A stretch of DNA of 64,000 nucleotides from NCBI RefSeq assembly GCF_918741285.1, contig NZ_CAKKNC010000007.1, forward strand, positions 148,737-212,736, given 5' to 3'. The notes beneath the pieces were generated by a model. It had not been told where the DNA came from. It ran no database searches and saw nothing but the letters and a program-made list of their open reading frames with translations. The number at the start of each line of letters is the position of its first letter. Within the stretch, counting starts at the first letter, position 1. Shown piece by piece: positions 17,577 to 27,466 of the stretch. The stretch is from Sphingobium sp. CECT 9361. GTDB lineage: Bacteria > Pseudomonadota > Alphaproteobacteria > Sphingomonadales > Sphingomonadaceae. The translations under genes were made by a program, and so were the position numbers.

Positions 17577-17924
17577 TCATGCGAATGCCGCTGCATAAGC
17601 ATCCGGCTTGAACCCGACGAGCCGCCGATCGCCCAGGTCCAGCACCGGGCGTTTGATCATCGAGGGGTTCGCGACCATCAGTGCCACGGCCTTGTCCGCA
17701 TCGATGCCTTGCTTGTCCGCATCGGGCAGAGCGCGATACGTCGTACCCGCCCGGTTGAGGATTACTTCCCAGCCATGCTCATCCACCCAGCAGCGCACGG
17801 TCGCTGCGTCGATCCCGGATGCCTTGTAATCGTGAAACGCAAAGGCAATGCCGTTGCTGTCCAGCCACGTGCGGGCTTTCTTGATCGTGTCGCAATTCTT
17901 GATGCCATACATCGTGATCGTCAT
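17577..17924 (-). CDS. ArsC/Spx-family reductase of the YffB type
   Basis: A 115-residue thioredoxin-fold protein starting MTITMYGIKNCDTIKKARTWL. It keeps the single N-terminal Cys11 and the ArsC-fold segment MVANPSMIKRPVL, and the sequence is closest to YffB, a glutathione-dependent relative that is not a proven arsenate reductase. No ars genes are present, so arsenic resistance should not be assumed. It begins shortly downstream of the RidA gene on the same strand. Confidence 0.88.
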   Translation of the reverse strand: MTITMYGIKNCDTIKKARTWLDSNGIAFAFHDYKASGIDAATVRCWVDEHGWEVILNRAGTTYRALPDADKQGIDADKAVALMVANPSMIKRPVLDLGDRRLVGFKPDAYAAAFA

Positions 17925-17943
17925 GATTCTGTTCCTACCACGC

Positions 17944-18330
17944 TTAAGCGGCGTTGCGCAGCGCGGTAACTTGGATCTCGATCTTCATCTCCGGTTTCAC
18001 CAGACCGCAGACGATGCACGTCGCTGCCGGTCGGATAGAACCGAACACGCCGCCCAGCACTGGCCCAATCGCATCCCAATACGCCGCGTCGCTGATGTAA
18101 TAAGTCGCGCGCACGACATCGCCGAAGTTGAAGCCGCCTTCGCTCAGGGCTTTTCCGATGACCGCCAAGGCATTGCGCGCCTGATCCGCAACATCGTCAG
18201 GCATCGCCCGCGTTTCGGGATCGTAACCTGTCGTCCCGGCCACGAAACACCAATCCCCCTGCACCACGGCGCGTGAATAGCCGACCTGCGCTTCAAAGGG
18301 AGAGCCGGAAGAAATCAGTGTGCGAGTCAT
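17944..18330 (-). CDS. RidA-family (YjgF/YER057c/UK114) protein
   Basis: A 128-residue protein of the RidA superfamily, trimeric enzymes that deaminate reactive enamine/imine intermediates released by PLP enzymes. The sequence contains VAGTTGYDPET, VVRATYYISD and a C-terminal KIEIQVTAL strand typical of the fold. In place of the canonical RidA arginine segment (R near residue 105) it has FGSIRPAATCIVCGLVKPEMKIEI, which retains an Arg before PA. It probably belongs to a RidA subgroup (Rid4-7 type); assignment within the family is uncertain. Confidence 0.88.
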   Translation of the reverse strand: MTRTLISSGSPFEAQVGYSRAVVQGDWCFVAGTTGYDPETRAMPDDVADQARNALAVIGKALSEGGFNFGDVVRATYYISDAAYWDAIGPVLGGVFGSIRPAATCIVCGLVKPEMKIEIQVTALRNAA

Positions 18331-18516
18331 CGAAGGACACTTTCATAAAGAAAAATGGAACAGCCCCGCGCCGTAACCGACAACTCCGACCCCCGTCCAG
18401 TCCACCGATCAGTGTGACAGCGCGATCTTCATTTCGTCTCCGTTTCGTAATCTGCGCGTCGCGAGGGCGTCATTGCGACGGTGCATCGGAAAAGCATATG
18501 CATGAGGATTTCCGAG

Positions 18517-20157
18517 ATGACAGTTCCGATCGATCGCCGTCTACTTATCAAGGCCAGCGTGCTTGGCCTGGGCGCGCTTTCCATTCCGGGGGCGGCGGCC
18601 ATATTGGCGGCGCGGGGCTTTTCGCATGGCATCGCCAGCGGCGAACCGTCCGCCAATTCGGTCCTGTTGTGGACACGATTCGTGGCTGGCAATGACACCA
18701 AGCTACGCTGCGAAGTGGCGAGCGACATCGGCTTTACCAAAGTCGTGGGCGGCGGCGATGTGATTGCCAAGGGGGAAGCCGATCACACCGCAAAGCTTAC
18801 GGTGACTGGCCTTCAACCAGGGCAATGGTACTTTTACCGCTTTATCGCACCGGATGGCAGCATCAGCCAGATCGGTCGCACGCGGACATTGCCGCAAGGC
18901 GATGTCTCGCGCTTCGGCATCGGCCTTTTCTCATGCTCTAACCTGCCCTTCGGCTGGTTCAACGCTTATGCCCATGCCGCGCAGCGCAAGGATCTGGACC
19001 TGATGGTGCATTGCGGCGACTATATCTACGAATATCCCGTGGGGACCTATCCTGCCGCCAAGGAAGCCTTGCCCGGCCGTCTTATTCAGCCGAGCCATGA
19101 GATTGTGACGCTCGCTGACTATCGCCTGCGCCATGCTTCCTATCGCCTCGATCCCGATCTGCAAGACCTGCATCGAATGTTCCCAATGATCGCGCAGTGG
19201 GACGACCATGAACTTGCCAACGATGCGTATGAAAATGGCGCGGAAAATCATCAGCCTGAAAGCGAAGGTGACTGGGCGACCCGCAAGGCGATAGCAGAAC
19301 GCGTTTACCGCGAGTGGATGCCCGTGTCGGACGCGCCCTATTCCACCTATCAGATCGGCACGCTGGCAACGCTGTTCCGCCCGGAAACGCGCATCACTGG
19401 CCGAAACAAGCAGCTTGAATTGTCGGAGGCACTTGCCGGGCGTGGCGACATCGCCAAGGCACTTGCAGAATTCCGTGACGGTCCGTGGAGCGCCAAGGAT
19501 CGCACGGTCATGGGCATGCGTCAGGAAAAATGGCTGTACGACGGCTTTGCCGCATCGACTAAAGCAGGCACCGGCTGGCAAATATTGGCGCAGCAAATTG
19601 TAATGGGCAGCGGTCGCTTCCCCGCGCAGGCGGCCAATTGGGTTCCATCAACGGCACCCGATTATGTACGTGCCAGAACGATGGCGGGCGTCGCTGCATC
19701 CCATGCCGGGCTGCCGTTCAATCTCGACGCCTGGGACGGCTATCCCGCTGCCCGAACGCGCCTGTACGAAGCGGCTCTGGCCGCCGACGCGAACATGATC
19801 GTCCTTTCAGGCGACAGCCACAATGCGTGGGGCTATAATCTGGGCGACACCGATACCGGCGGAAAGATGCAGCGTGCAGGCGTCGAATTTGCCGGACACA
19901 GCGTCACCTCGCCCGGATTCGAAGCCTATGTGCCGAACATCGCGCCAGCCGATGTCGCCAAGGCACTGCAGGACACAAATCGAGATTTAGTCTTCTGTGA
20001 CACCAGCCGCCGTGGATATGTCTCAATAGCAATCACGCCCGATGATGTGACGGGCGCATGGCATTTCATGGAGGGTATCAGGACGCGCAACACAGCACTT
20101 TCAGAAACCCGCCGGATGCGCGTTCGTAAAGGCCAACGGCTTCTCGAAACGGCGTAA
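18517..20157 (+). CDS. PhoD-like alkaline phosphatase/phosphodiesterase, Tat-exported
   Basis: A secreted metallophosphoesterase of about 546 residues. A twin-arginine signal (DRRLLIKAS, then a hydrophobic stretch) sends it folded across the membrane. The PhoD N-terminal domain FSHGIASGEPSANSVLLWTRF is followed by the catalytic domain with CSN, HCGDYIYEY, WDDHELANDAYEN and VLSGDSHNAW, which supply the Fe/Ca ligands. Upstream in-frame starts at 18481 (GTG) and 18502 (ATG) exist; 18517 follows GAGG at good spacing. No clear Pho box was found in the 186-base gap upstream. It is divergent from the RidA gene. Confidence 0.9.
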   Translation: MTVPIDRRLLIKASVLGLGALSIPGAAAILAARGFSHGIASGEPSANSVLLWTRFVAGNDTKLRCEVASDIGFTKVVGGGDVIAKGEADHTAKLTVTGLQPGQWYFYRFIAPDGSISQIGRTRTLPQGDVSRFGIGLFSCSNLPFGWFNAYAHAAQRKDLDLMVHCGDYIYEYPVGTYPAAKEALPGRLIQPSHEIVTLADYRLRHASYRLDPDLQDLHRMFPMIAQWDDHELANDAYENGAENHQPESEGDWATRKAIAERVYREWMPVSDAPYSTYQIGTLATLFRPETRITGRNKQLELSEALAGRGDIAKALAEFRDGPWSAKDRTVMGMRQEKWLYDGFAASTKAGTGWQILAQQIVMGSGRFPAQAANWVPSTAPDYVRARTMAGVAASHAGLPFNLDAWDGYPAARTRLYEAALAADANMIVLSGDSHNAWGYNLGDTDTGGKMQRAGVEFAGHSVTSPGFEAYVPNIAPADVAKALQDTNRDLVFCDTSRRGYVSIAITPDDVTGAWHFMEGIRTRNTALSETRRMRVRKGQRLLETA

Positions 20158-20274
20158 GCAACGGCGAGCTATGGCACTGCTTGCCTTTGCACGGCTATTT
20201 TTCGTTCGTAATCCTGTTGACGACCCGGCCATGCTGGTGGCAATGGCGTCCTGCATCGGTCGATAGGCCGACAA

Positions 20275-20348
20275 GCGGGTATAGCTCAATGGTAGAGCAC
20301 TAGCCTTCCAAGCTTGTGATGCGGGTTCGATCCCCGCTACCCGCTCCA
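20275..20348 (+). tRNA. tRNA-Gly (anticodon TCC)
   Basis: A complete cloverleaf of 74 bases including an encoded CCA. The acceptor arms GCGGGTA and TACCCGC pair, the D-arm AGCTCAATGGTAGAGC and the T-arm GCGGGTTCGATCCCCGC are standard, and the anticodon TCC lies at 20307-20309. It stands between the PhoD gene and the convergent SLC13 gene. Confidence 0.97.
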
Positions 20349-20368
20349 ACTTTGCCCTACGGCATTTT

Positions 20369-22144
20369 TCAGTGCAGCGGCCACGTCCATAGGATGAGTG
20401 GCGTCCCGACGATGACCACAAGTAGCGATAGCGGCGCGCCAAGCCTGGCATAGTCGCCAAACCGGTATCCGCCCGGACCGAATACAAGGGTGTTACACTG
20501 ATGCCCTATCGGCGTCAGGAAATCGCACCCGGCTCCCATCGCTGTCGCAATCAGGAACGCTTCGGGTCGGTATCCCAAATCGTTAGCGAACACCGCTGCG
20601 ATGGGGGCCATGACCAACACGGTGGCCGCATTGTTGAGAAACGGCGTTACGGCCATCGCGGCTACCAGAATCAACGCCACAGCACCCCAAGGCGGTAGCA
20701 CGGCTGCGGCCTGCGCCAATCCCGTGGCAATTACATTCGATGCGCCGGACGTCTGGAGGCTTTCGCTGACGGGAATGAGCGCCGCCAACATGATGAGGAT
20801 GGGCCACTCCACCGCTTCATATGCTTCGTCAACGGGTAGAGCCCCGGTGATGATAACCAGACCTGCGGCCGCGAAGAAGGCGACGGCCACCGGAACCAGT
20901 CCGGTGGCCGTCGCGACCATGGCCGCCGCCAGAATGGCGATGGGAAGCCAGCCGCGCTTGGATTTACCAAGCCGCATCGCACGTGCTGCAAGCGGCAAGG
21001 CGCCAAGCTGACGCAGGCGATCCGGGAGCAGGTCGACCGGCCCTTGAAGGACGATCACGTCGCCGGCCTGCAACACGGTCTGGCCGATCTTCCGGGTCAG
21101 ATGCTCGCCTGCGCGGGACACCGCAATCAAGTTGATCCCAAAGCGTTTGCGTAGGGAGAGACGTCCAGCCGTTCGACCTATCAGCACGGAGTCGGTAGTC
21201 ACAACGGCTTCGATCACGCCGATTTCATCGGCTTCCCGCCCCTCTGCTTCAGCCGTATCTTCACCCGTTAGAACCAGACGATCGCGCGCTATAACCCTTT
21301 CCAGAGCGTCGGGTTCACCGGACAGAATGAGGACATCATCTTCGCGCAAATGAACATTGGGATGGACGGTGCCTTGCATATCCCCCCGCAGGAGGCTGGT
21401 GACCACGACTTCATTATCGTGACGTTCGATGAATTCCGCGATGGTTTCCCCAATAGCCGGGGAGTCCTCCACCACGGATGCTTCCGTCACATATCCCGAT
21501 ATGTTGAGTGCTTCGCCCATGGTCGGCGCAGCGCGGCGATCGCGAGGAAGCAGGCGATAGCCGAAGCGCAGGAAAATCAGCCCCACCACCAGTAGTCCGA
21601 AGCCGGTCGGAAAATAATCGAACATGGCGAAAGGTTCGCCAGTCATGTCCTCGCGTACGCGGCTCACAATGATGTTGGGCGATGTTCCAACGAGCGTCAT
21701 CAGGCCCCCCAACAAGGAAGCGAATGACATGGGCATCAGAAAGACCGAAGGATTAGTGCCCCCCTTTTTGGCGATCTGGAACGCGGCAGGCATCAGCATT
21801 GCGAGCGCGCCGACATTCTTAACGAGGGCAGAGGACACACCGACAGAAGCGGTAAGAACAAGCAATTGCGACCGGACGCTTTTGACGCGGCGTGAGACAA
21901 ATCCCAGAGCGATCTCAATCACGCCGGACCGTTGCACCGCAGCCGACATCACCAACGCGGACCCCACGATGATGACGATGTCGTCTGCAAAGCCTTTGAA
22001 GGCATCGGCAGGTTTCACCACGCCGATCAACAATGCAGCCAGCAACGCGATGATCGCCGTTACGTCATAACGGAATCGCCCCCAAAGGAAGAGCGCCATC
22101 ATGCCAGCGAGTGTTGCAACGGAAAGCCATTGGGGAAGGGTCAT
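20369..22144 (-). CDS. SLC13 (DASS)-family permease with two RCK_C domains
   Basis: An inner-membrane transporter of 591 residues. Two blocks of transmembrane helices carry the family motifs SALVKNVGALAMLMPAA and FLNNAATVLVMAPIAA, with TLVGTSPNIIVSRVRED in the first half. Between them sit two TrkA-C/RCK_C regulatory domains (about residues 210-380). This YfbS-like arrangement occurs in transporters for dicarboxylates or inorganic anions such as sulfate; the substrate is not evident here. It is divergent from the NhaP antiporter gene. Confidence 0.9.
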   Translation of the reverse strand: MTLPQWLSVATLAGMMALFLWGRFRYDVTAIIALLAALLIGVVKPADAFKGFADDIVIIVGSALVMSAAVQRSGVIEIALGFVSRRVKSVRSQLLVLTASVGVSSALVKNVGALAMLMPAAFQIAKKGGTNPSVFLMPMSFASLLGGLMTLVGTSPNIIVSRVREDMTGEPFAMFDYFPTGFGLLVVGLIFLRFGYRLLPRDRRAAPTMGEALNISGYVTEASVVEDSPAIGETIAEFIERHDNEVVVTSLLRGDMQGTVHPNVHLREDDVLILSGEPDALERVIARDRLVLTGEDTAEAEGREADEIGVIEAVVTTDSVLIGRTAGRLSLRKRFGINLIAVSRAGEHLTRKIGQTVLQAGDVIVLQGPVDLLPDRLRQLGALPLAARAMRLGKSKRGWLPIAILAAAMVATATGLVPVAVAFFAAAGLVIITGALPVDEAYEAVEWPILIMLAALIPVSESLQTSGASNVIATGLAQAAAVLPPWGAVALILVAAMAVTPFLNNAATVLVMAPIAAVFANDLGYRPEAFLIATAMGAGCDFLTPIGHQCNTLVFGPGGYRFGDYARLGAPLSLLVVIVGTPLILWTWPLH

Positions 22145-22327
22145 TGGTCCTCATGTTCATTGCAGTCGGAAGATGATAGGACTTCCATGCTTTGGCATGA
22201 ACGCCTTCAGCGCGAATACTGCACCAAGCGTGCAGAAAAATAGCGACTTCACCGCCTCCATCATATTCGGTGTTCGCATCATGCGTTCTGTACGGGTCCA
22301 TTTGGCAATGTCGCACGTTGATGCGCG

Positions 22328-23602
22328 ATGATTCCAGACGCATGGCTTCCAGAGCCGTATATCCTAATGATGACCGGCATGGGCACACTGATAGCGCTGG
22401 TGGCATGGTTGCCTCTGGCTCTTAAACGGTTGCCATTGTCGCTGCCGATCGTCTGCATTGCCTTGGGCGCGGCGTTGTTCTCACTGCCTCAGGTGACGTT
22501 GCGGCCATTGCCGATCCTGTATCCCGATATAGCCGAGCGCTTCAGCGAGTTCGTCGTGATCATCGCGCTCATGGGCGCGGGCCTGAAGATCGATCGTGTA
22601 TTTGCCTGGCGACGCTGGTCGATCACTTGGCGATTGCTGGCCATCACCATGCCGCTTGGCATCGTTGCGATCACTGCACTAGCGGCTTGGGGGATGGACC
22701 TGCCATGGGCGGTGGCGTTGTTGCTTGCCGCCAGCCTAGCGCCGACCGATCCCGTTCTGGCCGCCGACGTACAGGTCGGCCCTCCCAAAAGCGGCGAGGA
22801 GGATAAGGTTCGGTTTGGTCTTACATCCGAAGCCGGACTGAACGACGGCCTCGCGTTCCCGGTCGTCCATCTGGCAATCATACTGATAACGGTCGCGGGG
22901 ACATCGGCCCCGTGGTTCACTGAATGGCTAAGCTATCGCGTTCTGTGGGAAACGGCGGTTGGCATCGGCACCGGCTGGGTTATCGGGCGGCTTTTCGGAT
23001 GGCTTACCTTCCATGTTCCCGCCGAGACCAAGCTAGCAAAGACGGGGGACGGGCTGATCGCACTGGCGGCAACGTTCGTGTCCTATGGCGTATCGGAGAT
23101 CGGTCACGCCTACGGCTTCCTGACTGTCTTCGTAACTGCGTTAAGTTTCCGGCACGCCCATCGCGATCATAAATTTCAGCGGGACATGCACGACGTCACC
23201 GAACAAATCGAACGGTTGGCCATGATGGTTTTGCTGCTGCTGTTTGGCGGCGCACTGGTCAGTGGCTTGCTGTCGGCGGTCACATGGGTGGATGCGGTTG
23301 TCGCATTGATCATTCTGCTGATCGTTCGCCCGGTTACGGGGATGATCGGTCTTATCGGCTATCGCGCGGATTTGGGCGAGAAGATTACACTTGCCTTTTT
23401 TGGCATTCGCGGTGTCGGATCGATCTACTATCTGGCCTATGGGTTAAACCATGTCGATGTTGCAGGCGCAGACAGGCTCTGGGGCCTCGTTGGGCTTGTC
23501 ATCACATTGTCGATCCTGCTCCACGGGCTTACCGTGACACCCGTTATGCGCACTCTCGACCGCGAGCGGGGCAGAGATCCCGATAAGACCTCAGAAGCCT
23601 AA
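22328..23602 (+). CDS. NhaP-type (CPA1) cation:proton antiporter
   Basis: A 424-residue inner-membrane protein with about twelve transmembrane segments. The ion-binding region LAPTDPVLAADVQVG and the following LTSEAGLNDGLAFPVVHL are hallmark CPA1 motifs, and GIRGVGSIYYL is typical of the C-terminal half. It should exchange Na+ or K+ for protons and help in pH and salt control. The first ATG of the frame is used; there is no long cytoplasmic tail. The 183-base gap to the divergent SLC13 gene must hold both promoters, but none is obvious. Confidence 0.92.
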   Translation: MIPDAWLPEPYILMMTGMGTLIALVAWLPLALKRLPLSLPIVCIALGAALFSLPQVTLRPLPILYPDIAERFSEFVVIIALMGAGLKIDRVFAWRRWSITWRLLAITMPLGIVAITALAAWGMDLPWAVALLLAASLAPTDPVLAADVQVGPPKSGEEDKVRFGLTSEAGLNDGLAFPVVHLAIILITVAGTSAPWFTEWLSYRVLWETAVGIGTGWVIGRLFGWLTFHVPAETKLAKTGDGLIALAATFVSYGVSEIGHAYGFLTVFVTALSFRHAHRDHKFQRDMHDVTEQIERLAMMVLLLLFGGALVSGLLSAVTWVDAVVALIILLIVRPVTGMIGLIGYRADLGEKITLAFFGIRGVGSIYYLAYGLNHVDVAGADRLWGLVGLVITLSILLHGLTVTPVMRTLDRERGRDPDKTSEA

Positions 23603-23703
23603 GGGTAATCCGTGAACAATAAGTCGACACGTGAATTCCAATCGTCGCGCACTTCCCCTGCAGCGACCTCAGGATGATAGCCTGAAATATCGGGTCGATG
23701 GAC

Positions 23704-23745
23704 GATGGACATCTGCGCGAAGGGTGGCGAGCCACGATGTCCATC
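23704..23745. terminator. Two-tier hairpin between convergent genes
   Basis: GATGGACATC (23704-23713) and GATGTCCATC (23736-23745) are perfect 10-bp inverted copies. An inner GTGGC/GCCAC hairpin (23724-23728 and 23731-23735) sits between them, with a 10-base bulge on one side. There is no T-run, so function as a bidirectional terminator between the antiporter and the transglutaminase gene is only a guess. Confidence 0.4.
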
Positions 23746-23773
23746 CCAAGGCAGCAGCGGATTGGACCGCGGA

Positions 23774-24589
23774 TCATTCAATAGATTGCACTTCATCGGT
23801 ATGCACGTCGAACCGTATCAGATTTGCCAGGCCAAAGGCCGTGGTCAAGGCTACGTCAGTCGCATCGCGACCGCGTGCCATCAATATGCGCCCGATGCGC
23901 GGCTGATTGTGGCGGGCATCGTATGTGTACCAGTCGCCATCGATATACACATCGAACCATGCGCTGAAATCCATCGGTGCGTCGACAGGGGGGATGCCGA
24001 TATCCCCCAGATAGCCGGTGCAATAGCGTGCCGGAATGTTCATGCAGCGGCATAATGTAACGGCCAGATGCGCAAAATCCCGACACACGCCTTGCCGTTC
24101 CTGATAGCTGTTCCAGGCTGTCTTGTCAGACCGCGCGTGGTGATAGCCAAATTCGATATGGTTATGCACGAAGTCCACGATAGCATCGACCCGGTCGCGC
24201 GCCGAAGCATAGTGCGCGAAGTTCGCCCAGGCGACATCCATAAGTCGATCCGTCTCGCAATAGCGGCTGCCCAGCAAGAAGGGCATCACTGCATCGGGCA
24301 AATCTTCGACGGGCGTTTTGGGACCGTCGGGTGCCCGTACATCCGGCTCTCCGCTATCCTCGATCACGAAGTCGCATGACAACGTCACTCCGCCAGGCGG
24401 GATCGTAAGGCGCGTGGCGACGTTCCCGAAGCTGTCTTCATAGTGATAGAGTGGGATATCCGGGTCGGCCATGAGCCGCTGTGGTGTCCGCAGATCCTGA
24501 TGGCGCGAAGGATGTACGCTCAACAGGGCCATCATCGCAGTCTTCATTTCGGTGGCGAAGCTAATGGTATATCCGCAGCGTATCAGCAT
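23774..24589 (-). CDS. Transglutaminase-like protein with Ser in place of the usual catalytic His
   Basis: A 271-residue protein of the transglutaminase-like cysteine protease superfamily. The nucleophile Cys169 lies in RQGVCRDFAHLAVTLCR and the aspartate in WYTYDARHN (Asp224). In the aligned position of the catalytic histidine (THAW in the neighbouring gene) it has FSAW, with Ser209. This may be normal for the subfamily or may mean altered activity. The ATG at 24589 was chosen; an open frame continues upstream to 24859 but overlaps the next gene out of phase. It lies 14 bases downstream of the other transglutaminase gene, so they are probably one operon. Confidence 0.85.
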   Translation of the reverse strand: MLIRCGYTISFATEMKTAMMALLSVHPSRHQDLRTPQRLMADPDIPLYHYEDSFGNVATRLTIPPGGVTLSCDFVIEDSGEPDVRAPDGPKTPVEDLPDAVMPFLLGSRYCETDRLMDVAWANFAHYASARDRVDAIVDFVHNHIEFGYHHARSDKTAWNSYQERQGVCRDFAHLAVTLCRCMNIPARYCTGYLGDIGIPPVDAPMDFSAWFDVYIDGDWYTYDARHNQPRIGRILMARGRDATDVALTTAFGLANLIRFDVHTDEVQSIE

Positions 24590-24603
24590 CGATATGACTT
24601 TCC

Positions 24604-25533
24604 TTATGCGCCGATAAGTCGGCTGTTGATGGCACCATGAGCGGTCGCGGGGAATTGATGAGGGTCGGCGGATTGCACGTCGATCTTGACGTCCATGCCA
24701 ATGAAGCTGGCAGGCAAGCCGAACCATGTGCCCGACAAAGGCAGCGCCTGATACAGATCGCGGGCAATCGCCACACGGATGAGGCCGCGATTGCCGATGA
24801 TGCCGTTGGTCGGATCGAACTCGACCCATCCCGATCCGGGCAGAAAAATGCGGACCCACGCATGGGTGTTACCGCCGCCGACCATTCCTTCGGTACGGGA
24901 CGGATTATAGACATAACCCGACACGACCCGCGCCGCAAAACCCAGTGCGCGTACCGCTTCGATCATTAGAACCGCAAAGTCGCGACAGGTGCCCTGGCGC
25001 TTTTTCAGCGTTTCAATCGGGGTTTGTGTCCCCTTTTCATGTCGAGGGACATAAGTGAAGTCACGCTGAATGCTGGTCGCGATCTGGGTCAGCAGGGCAA
25101 CTGTGCCGGTGTTTCCGGTATTGCTGACAAAAGCCCGCGCCCAATTATCCAGGATGCGTTCCGGATCGGGATGTTGCCGCTCTATCGAACGCAACAGATC
25201 GGGCATGTCTTCTGAGGAATAGGTGAAGGGAAACAGCCGCGCATAGGGCTCTACATCGACCTGCGTCTGACCGAGCGGCGCATGTTCAAGGGTGGCTTCA
25301 CTTTTCACGATCAGGTGCGACGCATTCCGGTTGAACAGCGCAATCGCCACCGAATTGCCGAACACATCATGCTGCCAACGCAGTTCGCTGGGTTGTGGAT
25401 CGATGTCGAGACGCGCGGACAGCAGGCGCTGGTCAAATGCCTCACGCGGGCGCATCATGATGCGATGTTCACCCAAAGACACCGGCTGCTTGTAACGATA
25501 AGTGGTGACATGGCGGATAGTAAGCAACGGCAT
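24604..25533 (-). CDS. Transglutaminase-like protein with N-terminal bacterial domain
   Basis: A 309-residue protein. The N-terminal beta-rich domain begins MPLLTIRHVTTYRYKQPVSLGEHRIMMRPRE, typical of bacterial transglutaminase-like proteins, and the catalytic domain has a full triad: Cys183 in RQGTCRDFA, His224 in NTHAWVRIF and Asp240 in EFDPTNG. Such proteins are thought to act as peptidases or amide-forming enzymes, often next to an alpha-E protein and a circularly permuted ATP-grasp protein, which are absent here. The ATG at 25533 is chosen; the frame is open further upstream. Confidence 0.9.
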   Translation of the reverse strand: MPLLTIRHVTTYRYKQPVSLGEHRIMMRPREAFDQRLLSARLDIDPQPSELRWQHDVFGNSVAIALFNRNASHLIVKSEATLEHAPLGQTQVDVEPYARLFPFTYSSEDMPDLLRSIERQHPDPERILDNWARAFVSNTGNTGTVALLTQIATSIQRDFTYVPRHEKGTQTPIETLKKRQGTCRDFAVLMIEAVRALGFAARVVSGYVYNPSRTEGMVGGGNTHAWVRIFLPGSGWVEFDPTNGIIGNRGLIRVAIARDLYQALPLSGTWFGLPASFIGMDVKIDVQSADPHQFPATAHGAINSRLIGA

Positions 25534-25547
25534 TGGGGCAAATCCTG

Positions 25548-26315
25548 ATGGCCGCGCACACGGCAAATGAGCTGTTAAGTCCTGACGATACAGCACCATT
25601 TGGATTGTTCAACGCGGCAGGTCGCTCCCCGTTCCTCCTGATAGGCGATCATGCCGGGTCGGCGATCCCATCGGGACTTGGCGATCTGGGGGTGAGCGCT
25701 GCGGATCGACAGCGGCACATTGCGCTGGACATCGGCGTATTCGGTCTGGGCCATGCGCTCGCCCGACTGCTGGACGCGCCCTTTCTGCATCAAGTCTATT
25801 CTCGGCTGGTGATCGATTGCAATCGCGATCCTGACCATGCCGACGCGATGCCGACTGTATCGGACGGCACCGGAATACCCGGCAATGAAGGTCTGGATAC
25901 GACAGCGCGGAAAGCGCGCATCGACGCAATCCACAAGCCCTATCATGACGCCATTGGAAACGTCATCTCTCAGCGATCTGCCGATGGGCAAGCAACAGTG
26001 CTTATATCGCTGCATAGCTTCACCCCAGTCATGAACGGCATAGCGCGACCGTGGGACGTCGGGATATTGCACTGGACGGGACAGTCGCATTTTGCGCTGC
26101 GGATGCTTGAAAGCTTGCGAAAGAATGCGGGCCTCATCGTTGGCGATAACGTACCTTATGCAATGGACGAAACCGACTACACCGTCCCTCGCCACGCCTT
26201 TCCAAACCGCCTCCCTTATGTCGAAATCGAAGTCCGCCAGGATGCGATAGGAAACGCATCCGGTCAGGAACGGTGGGCAGACACGCTATCCAAGGCGATG
26301 ATGGAAGCGCTCTAA
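25548..26315 (+). CDS. N-formylglutamate amidohydrolase family protein
   Basis: A 255-residue hydrolase. The pattern FLLIGDHAGSAIP, HIALDIGVFGLG, SRLVIDCNRDP and LISLHSFTPVMNG is characteristic of the N-formylglutamate amidohydrolase fold (HutG-like), a zinc enzyme that releases formate from N-formylglutamate in one histidine degradation route. No hut genes are near, so the substrate may be another N-acyl amino acid. An upstream TTG at 25533 is in frame, but the ATG at 25548 is more likely. It is divergent from, and almost abuts, the transglutaminase gene. Confidence 0.88.
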   Translation: MAAHTANELLSPDDTAPFGLFNAAGRSPFLLIGDHAGSAIPSGLGDLGVSAADRQRHIALDIGVFGLGHALARLLDAPFLHQVYSRLVIDCNRDPDHADAMPTVSDGTGIPGNEGLDTTARKARIDAIHKPYHDAIGNVISQRSADGQATVLISLHSFTPVMNGIARPWDVGILHWTGQSHFALRMLESLRKNAGLIVGDNVPYAMDETDYTVPRHAFPNRLPYVEIEVRQDAIGNASGQERWADTLSKAMMEAL

Positions 26316-26319
26316 AGCC

Positions 26320-27426
<1,107 letters not shown>

Positions 27427-27466
27427 TCAGGATGGAGATTCTGAGCGTGGACGTGCCGATAACGGG

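Noticed and set aside
18331..18516. Possible Pho box upstream of the PhoD-like gene
   Set aside because: GTGACAG-like sequence occurs once, but no second repeat at 11-base spacing was found.
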